Below are positions 1-9,388 of a stretch of 26,881 bases of DNA, piece after piece. This DNA is from Chara braunii. Taxonomy: Eukaryota; Streptophyta; Charophyceae; Charales; Characeae. Location of the stretch: assembly GCA_003427395.1 (NCBI GenBank), contig BFEA01000694.1:250197-277077 (forward strand). The letters are read 5' to 3'. Made by a program: the position numbers and the translations under genes. Below the pieces are notes generated by a model that was not told where the DNA came from, made no database searches, and was given only the letters and a program-made list of their open reading frames with translations. How positions within the stretch are numbered: position 1 is the first letter of the stretch; every line of letters begins with the position of its first letter.

Positions 1-33
<33 letters not shown>
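1..33 (+). repeat. poly(A) tract at window edge
   Basis: Thirty-three consecutive A residues open the window, directly before the 5' part of the LINE. It is probably the tail of another retroposon lying upstream, but that element is outside the window. Confidence 0.7.
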
Positions 34-37
<4 letters not shown>

Positions 38-51
38 CCTCCTCAACTCTT

Positions 52-801
52 TTGACCCTTTCTTCCGGAGATGGTCTGGCCTCACTGAAACCAGAGAAAC
101 AATGTGCAATCTGGGATCTGATCAGAGGGGTGGGGGGCAGGAATTGGCCGGAAGTTATCTGCATACAGGAGACCCACCTCATGGACTCACCAGAACATGA
201 AAGAATTCACAAACAAATCTGGCCACACACGACTTTTAGGGCACATGCTCCTAGGCCGGGGAGTGCAGGGGTCACTATCTGCATCCCCCCCGAGTCTCAG
301 GCAGAGCCGATTCACTGGGTAGCTGACCACACAGATGGTAAATGGGTGTCGGTCCTGGTCAGACTAGAATCGCAAGTCATCGGGATCATATGCGTGTACG
401 CACCGAACGGGATAGGGGAAAGGAGAGCATTTTTCGAGAATCTAAAAACACAGATTTCGGCCGGGTTGCCAGTTATAATAGCTGGGGACTATAATGCGGC
501 CCTGGACCGCTGGATGGACAGGTGGCGGATACCGACTCCCGCCCCGCTCTACATTGAAAAGGATGAGTGGATGATCAGAGACTTGTGTCTGTCGCTAAAT
601 GTCTTCGACACGTTCCGAAAACTACACCCCAACATGAGATTCTTCTCTTGTCTGCACAAGATAGGGACAAAAGGTCAATCACGATCTAGAATTGACTTGA
701 TCCACATCTCGGAAGACCTGCAGGGCTCTCTACTCTTAGCAGCCATTCTACCACGAGCCTGTACCCGGGACCGGATCATAAGATGTGCACAATTGCCCTG
801 A
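52..801 (+). pseudogene. LINE ORF2: APE-like endonuclease domain
   Basis: The product would nick target DNA for target-primed reverse transcription. Visible motifs are QETHL (catalytic Glu) near residue 40, VYAPN near 116, GDYNA (Asp and Asn) near 145 and SRIDLI near 211. Two expected sites are degraded: the N-terminal WN(V/I)xG motif is not visible, where SSGDG stands instead, and the terminal SDH triad reads RDR, so the catalytic His is missing. Length fits the family's domain (about 230 residues). The frame is open, but the enzyme is probably dead. It runs into the next segment by a frame change near 785. Confidence 0.82.
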
Positions 802-1186
802 CTTTTTGAAAAAAAACAACCGAGGGCCTGGCTTCTATAAGCTGAACGTATCTATCCTGCAGCTACAACCTTTTCACACCTACATAAAGGACTGTTGGAC
901 TTTTTGGCATACACAAAAACAAAACATCCTACATACAATTAACTGGTTCAATAATGGTTGTTTTTTTTTTCTGGGAAAAAAATGCAAGGAATACTCATCG
1001 CAATTAGCGGCCAGACGTTACGAACATGAAACACAAATACTGCAGCAACTTGCACGACTGAAACAGCGAGAACCACTGGATGAAACACAGGATGAAACAC
1101 AGGATGCTCCTCACGCACAACAAAACGACCGATCAGAAGAACAGTCTCTATGTCAGCAATTACAAGCCCTCGCGGAACAGCGATGA
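785..1186 (+). pseudogene. LINE ORF2: linker between endonuclease and RT
   Basis: This segment lies in a different frame from the endonuclease. It has the usual L1 linker features: GPGFYKLN followed by a W-rich stretch, then a basic and glutamine-rich, probably helical region (residues 60-133) with a short duplicated DETQDETQ. Downstream, in another frame at about 1284-1420, IEALYDPQ...IAQSFFKGSFY resembles the conserved stretch just before the RT domain. It has no catalytic role of its own and is assigned by position and pattern. Confidence 0.65.
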
Positions 1187-1422
1187 GGCGCATGCGCATT
1201 GGGGCAAGAACATCTCGTTATCAAACTGAGGGCTCGATGGATAAAAATATTTCGGCCTAGCTAGAGCACAAACACACAGAACAACCATTGAGGCTCTGTA
1301 CGACCCACAACAGGGCAGTGGGGACATGGTAGCCTCCACCCCCAAGTGCGCTCAGATTGCGCAGTCCTTCTTTAAAGGATCTTTTTACCTTTGGATGCTC
1401 TTAGCGGGACGGACACAGTAGA

Positions 1423-2349
1423 GAGGAGGAGATCGCCACCTTCCTACAACCACTCACTAAAAGCTTGACAGAACAACAGAAGGTTCAACTGGACAGCCTG
1501 TTAGCCAAGGAGGAGATCTGAACAGCGTTGATGCAAATTGAGGAGGAGAAAGCGCCGGGTCTCGATGGATTCCCGAAGGAATTTTGGGAAGCATTTTGGG
1601 GACTGATGACCCCCAACCTAATGAAATATTATAGACAGGTCTGGGAGTCAAGTAGTATGGGGGAGTTGGCGGGACAAGGCATTCTCACCCTACTGCATAA
1701 GAAAGGGGGCAAGATGGACATTCGAAATTACCGCCCAATCACCCTGCTCACGATTGTGTACAAGATGCTCGCGAAAGCCCTGACGAACCGCCTCGTTCCT
1801 GTTTTGGATGATCTCATCCACCCGACGCAAACGGGTTTTGTTAAGGGGCGTAATATACAAGATAACATCCTCCTAGTCAACGAGCTTTTGAGACTAGTGA
1901 GACAAGACAAATGCAATGCGGCCGTGGTCTTTATAGACTTTGAAAAAGCATACGATCATGTAGACTGGCTGTTTTTAGATAGATGCATGGAAAAGATGAA
2001 TTTTGGCCCGCACTTCCGGCGATAGACCGCGATCTTGCACCAAAACGCCACAACAAATGTCCAAGTTAATGGGACACTGACCCTGTAGATTACCTTGCAA
2101 CGGTCAGTCCGCCAAGGGGACCCGCTGACCCCCTTTTTGTTTAGCATAGTAATGGAAGCGCTGACAACAAACCTTCGCGCTAATAAAGATATCAGGAAAA
2201 TTTTACTCCAGCTGTCCGCCATTCCTGAGGAGGCAATCCCCATGTGCTTTATGTTTGTGGACGACTTCACCGTCATGGTGGATGCCTCACTGAGAACATG
2301 GAAGAAATTCAGAAACTCATGGACCGGTTCACAGAGGTGTCTGACATGA
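1423..2349 (+). pseudogene. LINE ORF2: reverse transcriptase domain
   Basis: Non-LTR reverse transcriptase read in one frame with three stops (TGA at 1519, TAG at 2023 and 2086). Motifs in order are KAPGLDGFPKEFW, NYRPITLLTIVYK, TGFVKGRNIQDNIL, FIDFEKAYDHVDW (first catalytic Asp), RQGDPLTPFLF, and FVDD (catalytic Asp pair, the YADD equivalent) near 2258. All three active-site aspartates are present although the frame is broken. At about 2290 the reading frame shifts and continues ENMEEIQKLMDRF, where the family has its post-palm helix. It is a pseudogene by stops, not by loss of active-site residues. Confidence 0.88.
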
Positions 2350-3248
2350 CAGTCAATTGGGGTAACAAGACACTAGGGTGGTGGATTCATCACCAGGGGG
2401 TAAGCCCACCCGAGCGGCCGAGGGTTACATGGCTACTGGAGCCCCGGTAAGGGTTCTAGGGATTATGATGACTGCATGGGGTAGGCCTTCCTCCGATGAT
2501 GACTGAATTTTGAAACCTGCACTAGAAAAACTGGCGCAATGGAATGACAAACATACGTTGTTGGTCGGCAAAGCGCTGGCCATTAATAACGCCGTGCTGG
2601 CAGCCTTGTGGTATAAATCTGCAATATGGGCCCTCAACAAAAAGGCAGTTAGAGCACTTAAAAGACATGCCACTGCACTGCTTTGGCGAGGGAATTGCTT
2701 CTTTCGAACGTGATTAATAGGGTGGCCTGACTAGCGGTCACACAACCAAACGATATAGGGGGACTTGGGATTTTGGACCCGGTAATTCAGGTCAAAGCAC
2801 TGACCATCCAATGGATTAAACGTTTACTATTCACTCCCAGTCGCCCTTGGAGAGCCCTGGCTCACGAGCAGATAGCCCGCCTAGCCCCACAAGCCCCTCC
2901 GGAGGTCAACCCCTCACCTGGTTAAAAGATCGTTCCTGGACCATTTCGTGCCGATCCAGGTCCTGAGCAAACACAGCCCGGGCGGTTGCCAGACAGGACT
3001 TGATCAGGGACGATTTCTGGATTAAGTCCCTGCGGGCATGGCGCCAACTACCCCTGCCAGACAGAGATTCGCCGGACCGGTGGGAGGAAGTGGCAAGACG
3101 ACCGTTTTTCGGGAACATGCGTATTACAGACCGGTATGGGAGGGTTTATTGCAGTTCGAAAACCCCGTGGAACATCTGGGTTAAGAGAGGGGTGGTAAAA
3201 ATCCGGGATTTATGGGAGGCAGAAACAAAAAACTGGAAAATGGCTTAA
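2290..3248 (+). pseudogene. LINE ORF2: thumb and connection region
   Basis: Fragments in changing frames follow the RT. These are 2290-2450 (TVNWGNKT, the family's vNw.Ks-like stretch), 2510-2713 (LEKLAQWNDKHTLLVGKALAINNAVL, typical of the L1 region after RT), 2755-2900 (GGLGILDPVIQVKALTIQW) and 3000-3248 (WRQLPLPDR..DRWEEVARRPFFGN). The last two can be matched to the minus-strand LINE copies: GGLGIINPLIQTKVLALQW at 17700-17750 and WRSLPLPDR...RWEEVARQPLFGN at 16200-16330. At 2918-2950 this copy has LTWLKDRSW where the other copies have a TGA. Confidence 0.78.
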
Positions 3249-3401
3249 CAACAGAAAACCTCCCTCAGATATTGCCACAACATTGAAAAAAACCTGGAAA
3301 AGCCGACATTTGCAGTCCTTTTAGATTGGGTATACATTTTATGAAATGGTCCGCAATAAAAAGAGAGTGACTGGGTAGCAATTCCAGAGGATACAAAAAG
3401 T

Positions 3402-4585
3402 GTGGGAAGTGTGGTGGTGATTGGTACCCACGAAGTGCTGGTGAACCTCTTGCACCGCGAAGAGGACAACCAGCTCAAGAGGTATCATCCTGATATCCTG
3501 CGATGGTGGAAGGAGACAGATCTGCACCGAATCCAGGTGCTTCGGACTCAAGACGACTGGATAGCGTTCCGCCCAGAAACCCCGCTTGCAGAACTCCCCT
3601 TTGACCCGGAGGAGTGGCAATGGACCTCAAAGTGCAGATTGCGGTCGGATGCAAGCAAGAAATTATTTACCCTCTCAGCGCAATTTACGTACCGCCTTCT
3701 GAGACCAAAACTCAATCTAAAGGAGACGGTGACGGAACGGTGGATATCCCACCTGAACGTGGGGCGGGATGCTGTCAACCCCATTCGATGGTTCACGGCC
3801 ACAAAGGCCAAACCTGCGAAATTAGCCTCCTTGCAATGGCAGATTGAGCACCGCTGCCTCCCAACAAACAATTGGTTAATAGACCGAACGTACTTGGAAC
3901 AAAAGGGTTTGGCGGTGCCGTGGTGCAAATCCTGCCTGGCCTCCTACCTCCACCGCAAGATCCCCGATACCATAGAACACATTGTCATGCAATGCCCTGG
4001 AGCGGTCCTTACCTGGTGCTGGTGGGACAGAGTCTGGTGACAACTAGGCATTGAATCCCAGTGGCCTTGGGACGGGAGAGCAGTCCTGTGTGAAACGTGG
4101 TCCCCCCCCCCCCACAACACATTTGAAGATAATATGTTTAAGACAGGGAGGAGGGCAATCATTTGGGCACTCTGGAGAAAATGGTGTATCCACGCCATCG
4201 AATGTGTCAAGAATAGAGGGAGAAGAAATTACGGAAATGATAAAACAATATGTTCAAGATGAACTGCGGGCACATTGGTTGAAGGTGAAATCACAATTAG
4301 ATAGTTTTCGCACAGAAAAGGACATATCTCAAGCTATTAAACAATTCTCAGGGGACTGGTTGGGGACTGAGCAAGGGGGTTGGATAGCTTATATTCGATT
4401 CGATGGGAAGAAGCCCCCCCCCCGAGCACAGCCAATGTGAACCAAGAAGAGATTACGCCCTTTGCTTCAAGGAATGGACCAGGACGGACCCCGCAATACC
4501 GCTGCACCCCTTCTCGGAATTCCCTGACCCCTTCCCACCCCATGGACTCCCTATGGTGGATCTGCAATGGCATGGAGCAGAGTAA
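3402..4585 (+). pseudogene. LINE ORF2: C-terminal region with zf-RVT-like motif
   Basis: The segment 3402-4040 ends in a zinc-binding pattern: LASLQWQIEHRCLPTNNWLIDR, then WCKSC, then TIEHIVMQCPGA (CxxC and HxxxxxC). This is the zf-RVT type found at the C terminus of plant LINE ORF2 proteins. A TGA stop stands at 4038. Further frames carry the tail: GRRAIIWALWRKW near 4150, and FKEWTRTDPAIPLHPFSEF near 4460 ending WHGAE at 4585. The intact minus-strand copy has FHEWTKVDAAIPLKPPEEF and ends WYGMDSA, which fixes this end. Two C-homopolymers (4105-4113, 4415-4423) sit at frame changes. Confidence 0.82.
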
Positions 4586-5065
4586 ATTCATGCAAGGGAA
4601 GTAGTCACTATCAAGCAGCAGCAAGCCTAGCTCTTTTCTTCTCCACACGGGTGATTAACGCTGGCGGGTCGGGAATGGTCTCTGATTAGAGAGGAACAGG
4701 GATGAAAAGTGGGGAGGGAGGGTGACGACATTTGGGACGGTGGGTAGGGGCAGCGGAGGGAAGGAGGAACTAGTTCTTAGCAGCAGGTATCTGGCGCCTG
4801 ATACAGGGCAAAGAGGTTTCCCCCTATTTCTCAGTAACCTGCACAGTTAATCCTCTGGACACCAGAGTAGCGTTTTCTCAGTTACTTTCCCTGACGCTTT
4901 CCTGAATCGTTTTGTATATGGGACGCTGGGCCCGTTTTCCAGCAGGTGATGCTCCCCACCAATAGATGGAGCCTCTCCCCGGGTGCTAGTGGTGCCTGTT
5001 TCAACCAGCACCACTAGCACTGCAGGGGGCCGTTTTCTCAGAACAAAAAAAAAACAAAAAAAAAC
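4586..5065 (+). other. LINE copy 1 3'UTR and A-tail
   Basis: Non-coding tail after the ORF2 stop. The stretch from TATATGGGACGCTGG at about 4915 to GCCTCTCCCC at about 4980 recurs at 6534-6600 and, inverted, at 14461-14530. It is therefore the conserved 3' end of this LINE family. Here, 64 further bases including a perfect hairpin lie between that block and the A10-C-A9 tail; the minus-strand copy goes straight into poly(A). Confidence 0.8.
4983..5020 (+). ncRNA. perfect 13-bp hairpin near the LINE 3' end
   Basis: The arm GTGCTAGTGGTGC (4983-4995) and its exact reverse complement GCACCACTAGCAC (5008-5020) flank a 12-nt loop. It lies about 25 bases before the A-tail of LINE copy 1. A stem there could be recognised by the element's reverse transcriptase, as known for some LINE 3' ends. 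It is absent from the other two 3' ends in the window, so it may instead be flanking DNA carried along. Confidence 0.5.
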
Positions 5066-5469
5066 AATACTTCTTTTCACCTCTCCTTGGACGATTCATT
5101 ACCGCTCCTCCTCTGCCTGCGCCTCGGCGGATCCGTTGGCGGGGACCACCATCTCCAACGTTGTTTGTTCCAACCAATCACAACCACAGTTTTTCACATG
5201 GCTGGCAGACCAGGAGAGTCGACCCCCGGGGACCCCCCCCCCCCCCAAATGAACTGGGTTCCCCTCTCACTCATACAAGGATCTGGGTTCCGCTTCAATG
5301 CACTGTAACCAACGGATGGTTGCGCCTGAATCGAGCAGAGCAAGTCTATCTTGAACAACACACAGGCTGGTAGGCATCTAGTATCTACTGATTACCCCGG
5401 TCGCTCCTCTTGCTCAAGTTGATACTCCCTCAACAACCAAGAAAAAGGAGGTGTCACCGTGTCAGAATA

Positions 5470-5511
5470 CGGAAACTCAAAAAAAAAAAACAAAAAAAAA
5501 ACCGGAAACTC
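5470..5511 (+). mobile_element. poly(A)-only insertion with 9-bp target duplication
   Basis: CGGAAACTC stands at 5470-5478 and again at 5503-5511. Between them is only an A-tract interrupted by one C (A12-C-A10), then one C. The tract matches the A10-C-A9 tail of LINE copy 1, 430 bp upstream. The simplest reading is a target-primed reverse transcription event that copied nothing but tail. Confidence 0.6.
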
Positions 5512-6116
5512 AGGCTCTATAGCATGTTTCCGCTAAGACCCCTATACATGTCAATCACTGCTTTCTCACTGCAGCAGTTCAGATTCTTCACACCTCTCAC
5601 AATTTCCATACCTAGTCCTGCAGCGGCAGTTGAGACCTCTCACAATTCTCCGCAGCGGACTCCTTAACGCTCAATAAGGCACTTAAAACTTAAAAGTCCA
5701 GCAGTAAGTCCAAAAATAAACGCAATCAAGTTTGTGACTCCGAGAAAAATTGTGTGGCTCACCAAAGAGTTGCGACTTGCAAACAATTGTTTACACACCA
5801 AACTAACCACTTTGCGTGAGTGCAGACAAGACAATTAAGTCGGGATGAAGTGAAGTGAAGTGAACCTGTCATCCAACATGGCTTTCTCTCGAGTGCCCCT
5901 AATCGCTGGACACTCTGGAATCAGCAACCAAACCTAAACGAAAATAGTAAAGGAAGGCACTGGAATATGAACACGTCCCTTTCCCAGTTCTCATTCTTCA
6001 GAAGTCCGTCCGTCGGTTTCAGTTGATTATGGGTGGTTATGAGAATGCTTTAAGATTCTGGGGACTTCTAGCAACCCGCTTTAGGCTGTTTGATACTGGT
6101 ACATTCATGGATCTGA

Positions 6117-6344
6117 GGTTGTTCGTTGCAAGAACAACGCTGGCTGGTGCTGGGGTGTTGCCCTGTAACCTGCTGATTGCAGGAGCGTGAGGCCTGGTAG
6201 AGAGATCTGGGGATGCTTTGGGGTGGGCATTCCAAGGGACAACCAAGGGTTGCTGTTGGGACGACGCTGGCTGGAGCTGGGGTGAGTCGTGTTGCTCTGT
6301 AACCTAGCCGGGTGGGGGTGTGAGGCCTGGGAGAGCTCGACAGG
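6117..6344 (+). repeat. degenerate tandem duplication, about 130-bp period
   Basis: Unit 1 (about 6117-6216) and unit 2 (about 6247-6344) share ACGCTGGCTGG(T/A)GCTGGGGTG, then TGTAACCT, then GTGAGGCCTGG(T/G)AGAG, in the same order and similar spacing. Neither unit codes for anything recognisable. Confidence 0.6.
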
Positions 6345-6530
6345 GAATAAGACAGTGTTGGACAGTTTTAGAGAGTTTTGTTTGGGAGTCTAGGGGTTCT
6401 GAGCATTCAAAAAGAAGTCATTCATAGTTTCCCAACCTCTTCTTTAATTTCTTGAATTCCCTCAATAGTTCTCAGATTGATTCTTAGCCGAAGCCGGGCA
6501 AAGGCCCCGGTATCTCAAATGACTTGTGTA

Positions 6531-6664
6531 ACTCTATATGGGACGCTGGACCCGGTTCCCAGCACGTGCTACTCCCACGAATAGACTGAAGCATTTGTCC
6601 CCTCAAAAAGGATTATCCAAAAAAAAAAAGATTATCTAAAAAAGATTATCCAAAAGATTATCCA
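6531..6664 (+). mobile_element. LINE copy 3: 3'-end fragment with GATTATCC-type tail
   Basis: TATATGGGACGCTGGACCCG followed by a diverged version of the family 3' end (about 70 bp) marks a heavily 5'-truncated LINE insertion. The tail from 6603 is unusual: four copies of GATTATC(C/T) separated by A-runs of 4 to 11. It looks like a tail repeat expanded by slippage. Confidence 0.72.
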
Positions 6665-6775
6665 CGGATATTAATGCATCATTTCCAGATTACCAGGGAA
6701 ATCAGTATCAGATGTGTCTTGGGTCGTTCGTGCGGTTGTGGAATTCTTTTTCTTTTTCTTTTCTTTTCTTCTTGT

Positions 6776-6776
<1 letters not shown>

Positions 6777-6821
<45 letters not shown>

Positions 6822-6960
6822 CCTTGGCTTTCTACTAGAAGGGGTGATATGAGCAGGCAGTCCCCGATACCAATAGTAGCCACCTGCAATTCGAAAAATG
6901 CCAAAAAAGAATAAACGCGGGAGGAGTTAGGAAGCCACAGATCCTGGCCCTTTCTCAACG
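6777..6960 (-). mobile_element. poly(A)-tailed retroposon, minus strand
   Basis: Forty-two T residues at 6777-6818 on the + strand are a poly(A) tail on the minus strand, followed by an A/G-rich stretch (about 6746-6776 on +). Upstream on the minus strand lies about 140 bp of non-repetitive sequence. No LINE 3'-end block precedes the tail, so this is a different retroposed sequence (SINE or processed transcript). Its 5' end and target duplication were not found. Confidence 0.5.
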
Positions 6961-7145
6961 CACACTCATACCTTCCGCTATGACAAGAATCCCACAGGAG
7001 AGTTAAACCACCAGTACTTGGCCCAGCTATCGGCCGCGGAAAAAGAAAGAGTAGAAACGTTTCTAGTCGGATGAATTTGAGCCCTCCTGTAGTACCCCGT
7101 ATGTTTCCTAAAATCGTGGCGCGTTAACGGGCACGACTCGAGGAA

Positions 7146-7171
7146 GTACTGGTGGTTTAAACCACTAGTAC
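7146..7171. repeat. 26-bp near-perfect palindrome
   Basis: GTACT-G-GTGGTTTAAACCAC-T-AGTAC pairs with itself except for one base pair (7151 with 7166). The 14-bp core at 7152-7165 is perfect. The bases after it (CACGGCCCCAG) resemble those after the half copy near 7020 (TTGGCCCAG). It could be a head-to-head junction of a short repeat or a protein-binding site. Confidence 0.55.
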
Positions 7172-7372
7172 ACGGCCCCAGCCTTGCACAGTCCGAAACT
7201 TGTCGCCACTAGAAACCGGGGCCAAAACGTCGAAACACTGGGCCTGCCTGCCGTTGATAAATTGGATTGGCGGTCGCGTTTTCGTTCGGCGCTTCCAGAA
7301 TTCGAGGTGTCAGCCCCGCGGCCCAGGTGCCCGTGTGCTGGTGCTTCAGACACATGTCAACAAACAAAAGAA

Positions 7373-7407
7373 CAACAAAAAAAAACAAAAAAAAAACAAA
7401 AAACAAT
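7373..7407 (+). repeat. A-rich tract with single C interruptions
   Basis: Runs of 6 to 10 A are separated by single C residues, the same texture as the tail of LINE copy 1. No element body is recognised upstream. Confidence 0.5.
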
Positions 7408-7735
7408 AACAGAAACAACGTGCAAAGTCCATACAAAAGTTCTTCGAACGGCATACCCCAACCAAAACTACCTTCTTCACCACCCCAATACAACGTCTCA
7501 TATTTGTTGCTGTATCTAGACTGAAAGATACCCCAAATACAAGCCATAATGACCGTGCGTTGTATTTGAGCCAACGAATGTACGTAATGGCATGCCCTGA
7601 CCAAAACTTGTGACAGAGCGCGTTGTGGACCAGGTGTTACTGACTGTGCAACAGAAAGAGCATGTGCGCATGTGGTGAACTGCATGCGTAAAGCATGGGT
7701 GCATGTGTTGCAGTCTTGGCTACACACAAACAACT

Positions 7736-7736
<1 letters not shown>

Positions 7737-7792
<56 letters not shown>
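7737..7792. repeat. (CA)28 microsatellite
   Basis: Fifty-six bases of uninterrupted CA dinucleotide. Confidence 0.95.
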
Positions 7793-7794
<2 letters not shown>

Positions 7795-8447
7795 GAAAAA
7801 AGCAAAAAAAGCAGGTCGACTGTACTTGAACAGGATCTGTTCCTTAGGTGCCCATTTTCGGAGCAAACAGACGGGAAAACAGCGGAAAAAGGTGCAGCGC
7901 CGAGAAAGGGACACGTGGCGAAAAAGCTCAATTAGTACACAACCATGAACTGTTGAAATACAGACATGAGCTCGAATCCAGGTGAAACTACTGTAGTTGA
8001 GTGAATTTCTGAGTTACCTGAGGGCCGGTCAGTTCTATGACGATAGCTCAAGGGCGTCGCCCTTCTGGAAAAAAAACGAAAAAAAAGGAGGAAGAAGGGG
8101 AAAAAAGGATCTGTTGATTCTAATCCTTAGGCGGTACACTCTTCTGTATCTATGAAAAGATCAAAGAAAAGGGAAAAAAAAAAAAAGGAAACTGCTGCTG
8201 GCACGGTGCACGATGCAGCTCTTGCAAGTATGTGCCGGACTGTTTCATTGGACTTTCACCAACTCATCAGGAATGTGTTGTGATGTTCGCTATACACAAC
8301 TCCACAAAAAAAAGGATGACTGCGCCAGACTGTTCCAGGAGAGAGTGTGTGTGTGTGTGTGTGTGAAAGAGGAACCAGACTGACGCTCCCCAGAATAGAA
8401 TGGACCCAGTCCGTATGGACCTCATTTGAATCTATTGAAAAGGATAG
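7793..8447. other. unassigned stretch with A-rich tracts and a short (GT)n
   Basis: No gene seen. It contains A-rich stretches near 8069-8105 and 8176-8187, and a 21-bp GT repeat at 8345-8365. Everything else is unique-looking sequence without coding signs. Confidence 0.5.
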
Positions 8448-8711
8448 AAGGAAAAAGTTGCAACTCTTCTTCCCCTGTCCATCATAAAAGAGGAAGCCCC
8501 CACCCACCCACCACCACCAAAAAAAAAACAGAAGAAGGAGAAGAAGAAGAGGTCGCCGATGAAAGCTGGGAAGAATACATTATCTCATGTGCAAGTGATG
8601 ATACCGTCTTCCTTCCCAGCTGAATCAAAGGAGCAGTCACTGGAGCAACTCTCTGTTGATAACCACCGGGCGCTCTTCTCAGGTGACGACAGTAGTCGAA
8701 CGGGGATCTGA
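8448..8711 (+). other. open frame with protein-like C terminus, possible exon
   Basis: Between in-frame stops at 8445 and 8709 lies an open frame of 87 codons. The first half is lysine- and proline-rich (low complexity). The second half, from ATG near 8561, reads SPMKAGKNTLSHVQVMIPSS, then FPAESKEQSLEQLSVDNHRALFSG, which has ordinary protein composition. An internal CCTTCCCAG at about 8620 and TTCTCAG/GTGACG at about 8681 could be splice sites, giving a shorter exon. No family was recognised, and chance is a serious alternative. Confidence 0.25.
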
Positions 8712-8859
8712 ATAGGAGACGAGTCTTTGCCATGGCCGGAAAGCAGAACGCCCTTGCAAGGCTGGCTTAGGCTGCACTTGTGATTGGGACAATGCACAGA
8801 ATCAACTCGAACACTTTGGACCCAGCAACATTATTTCTGAGCTTGCTCACATTTCACAG

Positions 8860-8985
8860 GGAACTGAAAGCACAGGGATTCCCAAGCCACATGTTCATAC
8901 AAGCAGCGAGAAAGGTGGCACCGACGGTGGGAGGGAGGGTATGGCCCGAGCTGCGCACGTACCTGGAAGATTTGTACGGGATCAG
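8860..8985 (+). other. candidate 126-nt exon between good splice signals
   Basis: A pyrimidine-rich acceptor (TTGCTCACATTTCACAG) precedes 8860 and a donor (GATCAG/GTACAG) follows 8985, a length of exactly 42 codons. Two frames are open. One reads ELKAQGFPSHMFIQAARKVA and PELRTYLEDLYGIR, protein-like; the other reads GTESTGIPKPHVHTSSEK, hydrophilic. The phases do not join cleanly to the open frame at 8448-8711 in the first reading. It is unrecognised and may be noncoding. Confidence 0.25.
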
Positions 8986-9170
8986 GTACAGAAGGACGAT
9001 ATCGGGATCAGTCGCCAGAGTCTGAATCCACAGCAGCAATCTCGCAGATCGAGAAGGAAGCACTCCGAGTACGGTCGCCACACATGAGCATCGACACGAA
9101 TATGATTTTCCAAGCATCGAGAACCAGTCATGCACTGACTCGAAAGGACAAAATAGCTGATGCAGGCCCG

Positions 9171-9388
9171 GGCCCCAAGCGAGTAGCCGCACCACGTTTT
9201 TCAGCGGACATGTACGTGGTCACAATTTTGGGACGTATTCATTTTGAAAGTTCAAAGGTACTGGCCCGCTAAGGAACAGCGGGAAATAGTAAGTCCAGAA
9301 TACATACCGAGCCCCAGGCGGGTAACTTCACCACGTTTTTCAAAGACGTGGATGCAGACACAGTCTCGGGGCGATTTATTATTTTTCT
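9171..9388 (+). repeat. degenerate tandem duplication, about 138-bp period
   Basis: Unit 1 (from about 9171) and unit 2 (from about 9309) share GCCCCA(A/G)GCG(A/G)GTA, then CACCACGTTTTTCA, then GG(A/G)CG(T/A)(A/T)TT in the same order. Downstream of each, GCGGGAA recurs (9279 and 9425). Nothing coding is recognised. Confidence 0.55.

Larger units (their letters stand above)
34..5065 (+). mobile_element. L1-like LINE, copy 1, decayed ORF2 with 3'UTR and A-tail
   Basis: One element can be followed in fixed order: APE-type endonuclease (52-801), linker (802-1420), reverse transcriptase (1423-2450), thumb and connection (2500-3248), C-terminal region with zinc-binding motif (3402-4585), 3'UTR, then an A10-C-A9 tail at 5045-5064. 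The order is that of plant L1 elements. ORF1 is not recognisable upstream, so the copy is 5'-truncated or its ORF1 lies before the window. Stops at 1519, 2023 and 2086, plus several frame changes, make it non-coding today. The C-terminal half aligns by eye with the minus-strand LINE at 14744-16441, so both are one family. No target-site duplication was found around it. Confidence 0.88.
5066..6530. other. unassigned stretch between LINE copies
   Basis: No convincing gene. It holds a C-homopolymer (about 5227-5246), short open frames without recognisable domains, a small GAAGT array at 5846-5862, the poly(A) insertion at 5479-5502 and the duplicated unit at 6117-6344. The open frame from ATG 5203 is proline-rich and short; it could be a remnant of a LINE ORF1, but nothing in it is diagnostic. 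Confidence 0.5.
6961..7736. other. unassigned stretch with palindrome and A-rich tract
   Basis: No gene supported. TTAAACCACCAGTACTTGGCC (from about 7005) is echoed by the right half of the palindrome at 7146-7171 and the bases after it. An A-rich tract with single Cs lies at 7373-7407, resembling the LINE tail, but no LINE 3' end precedes it. Open frames here have biased composition and no domain. Confidence 0.5.

Noticed and set aside
7209-7931. 240-codon open frame on the minus strand
   Set aside because: It is kept open by the (CA)n tract read as Cys-Val repeats and by A-rich runs read as Phe-Leu; no domain and no plausible composition.
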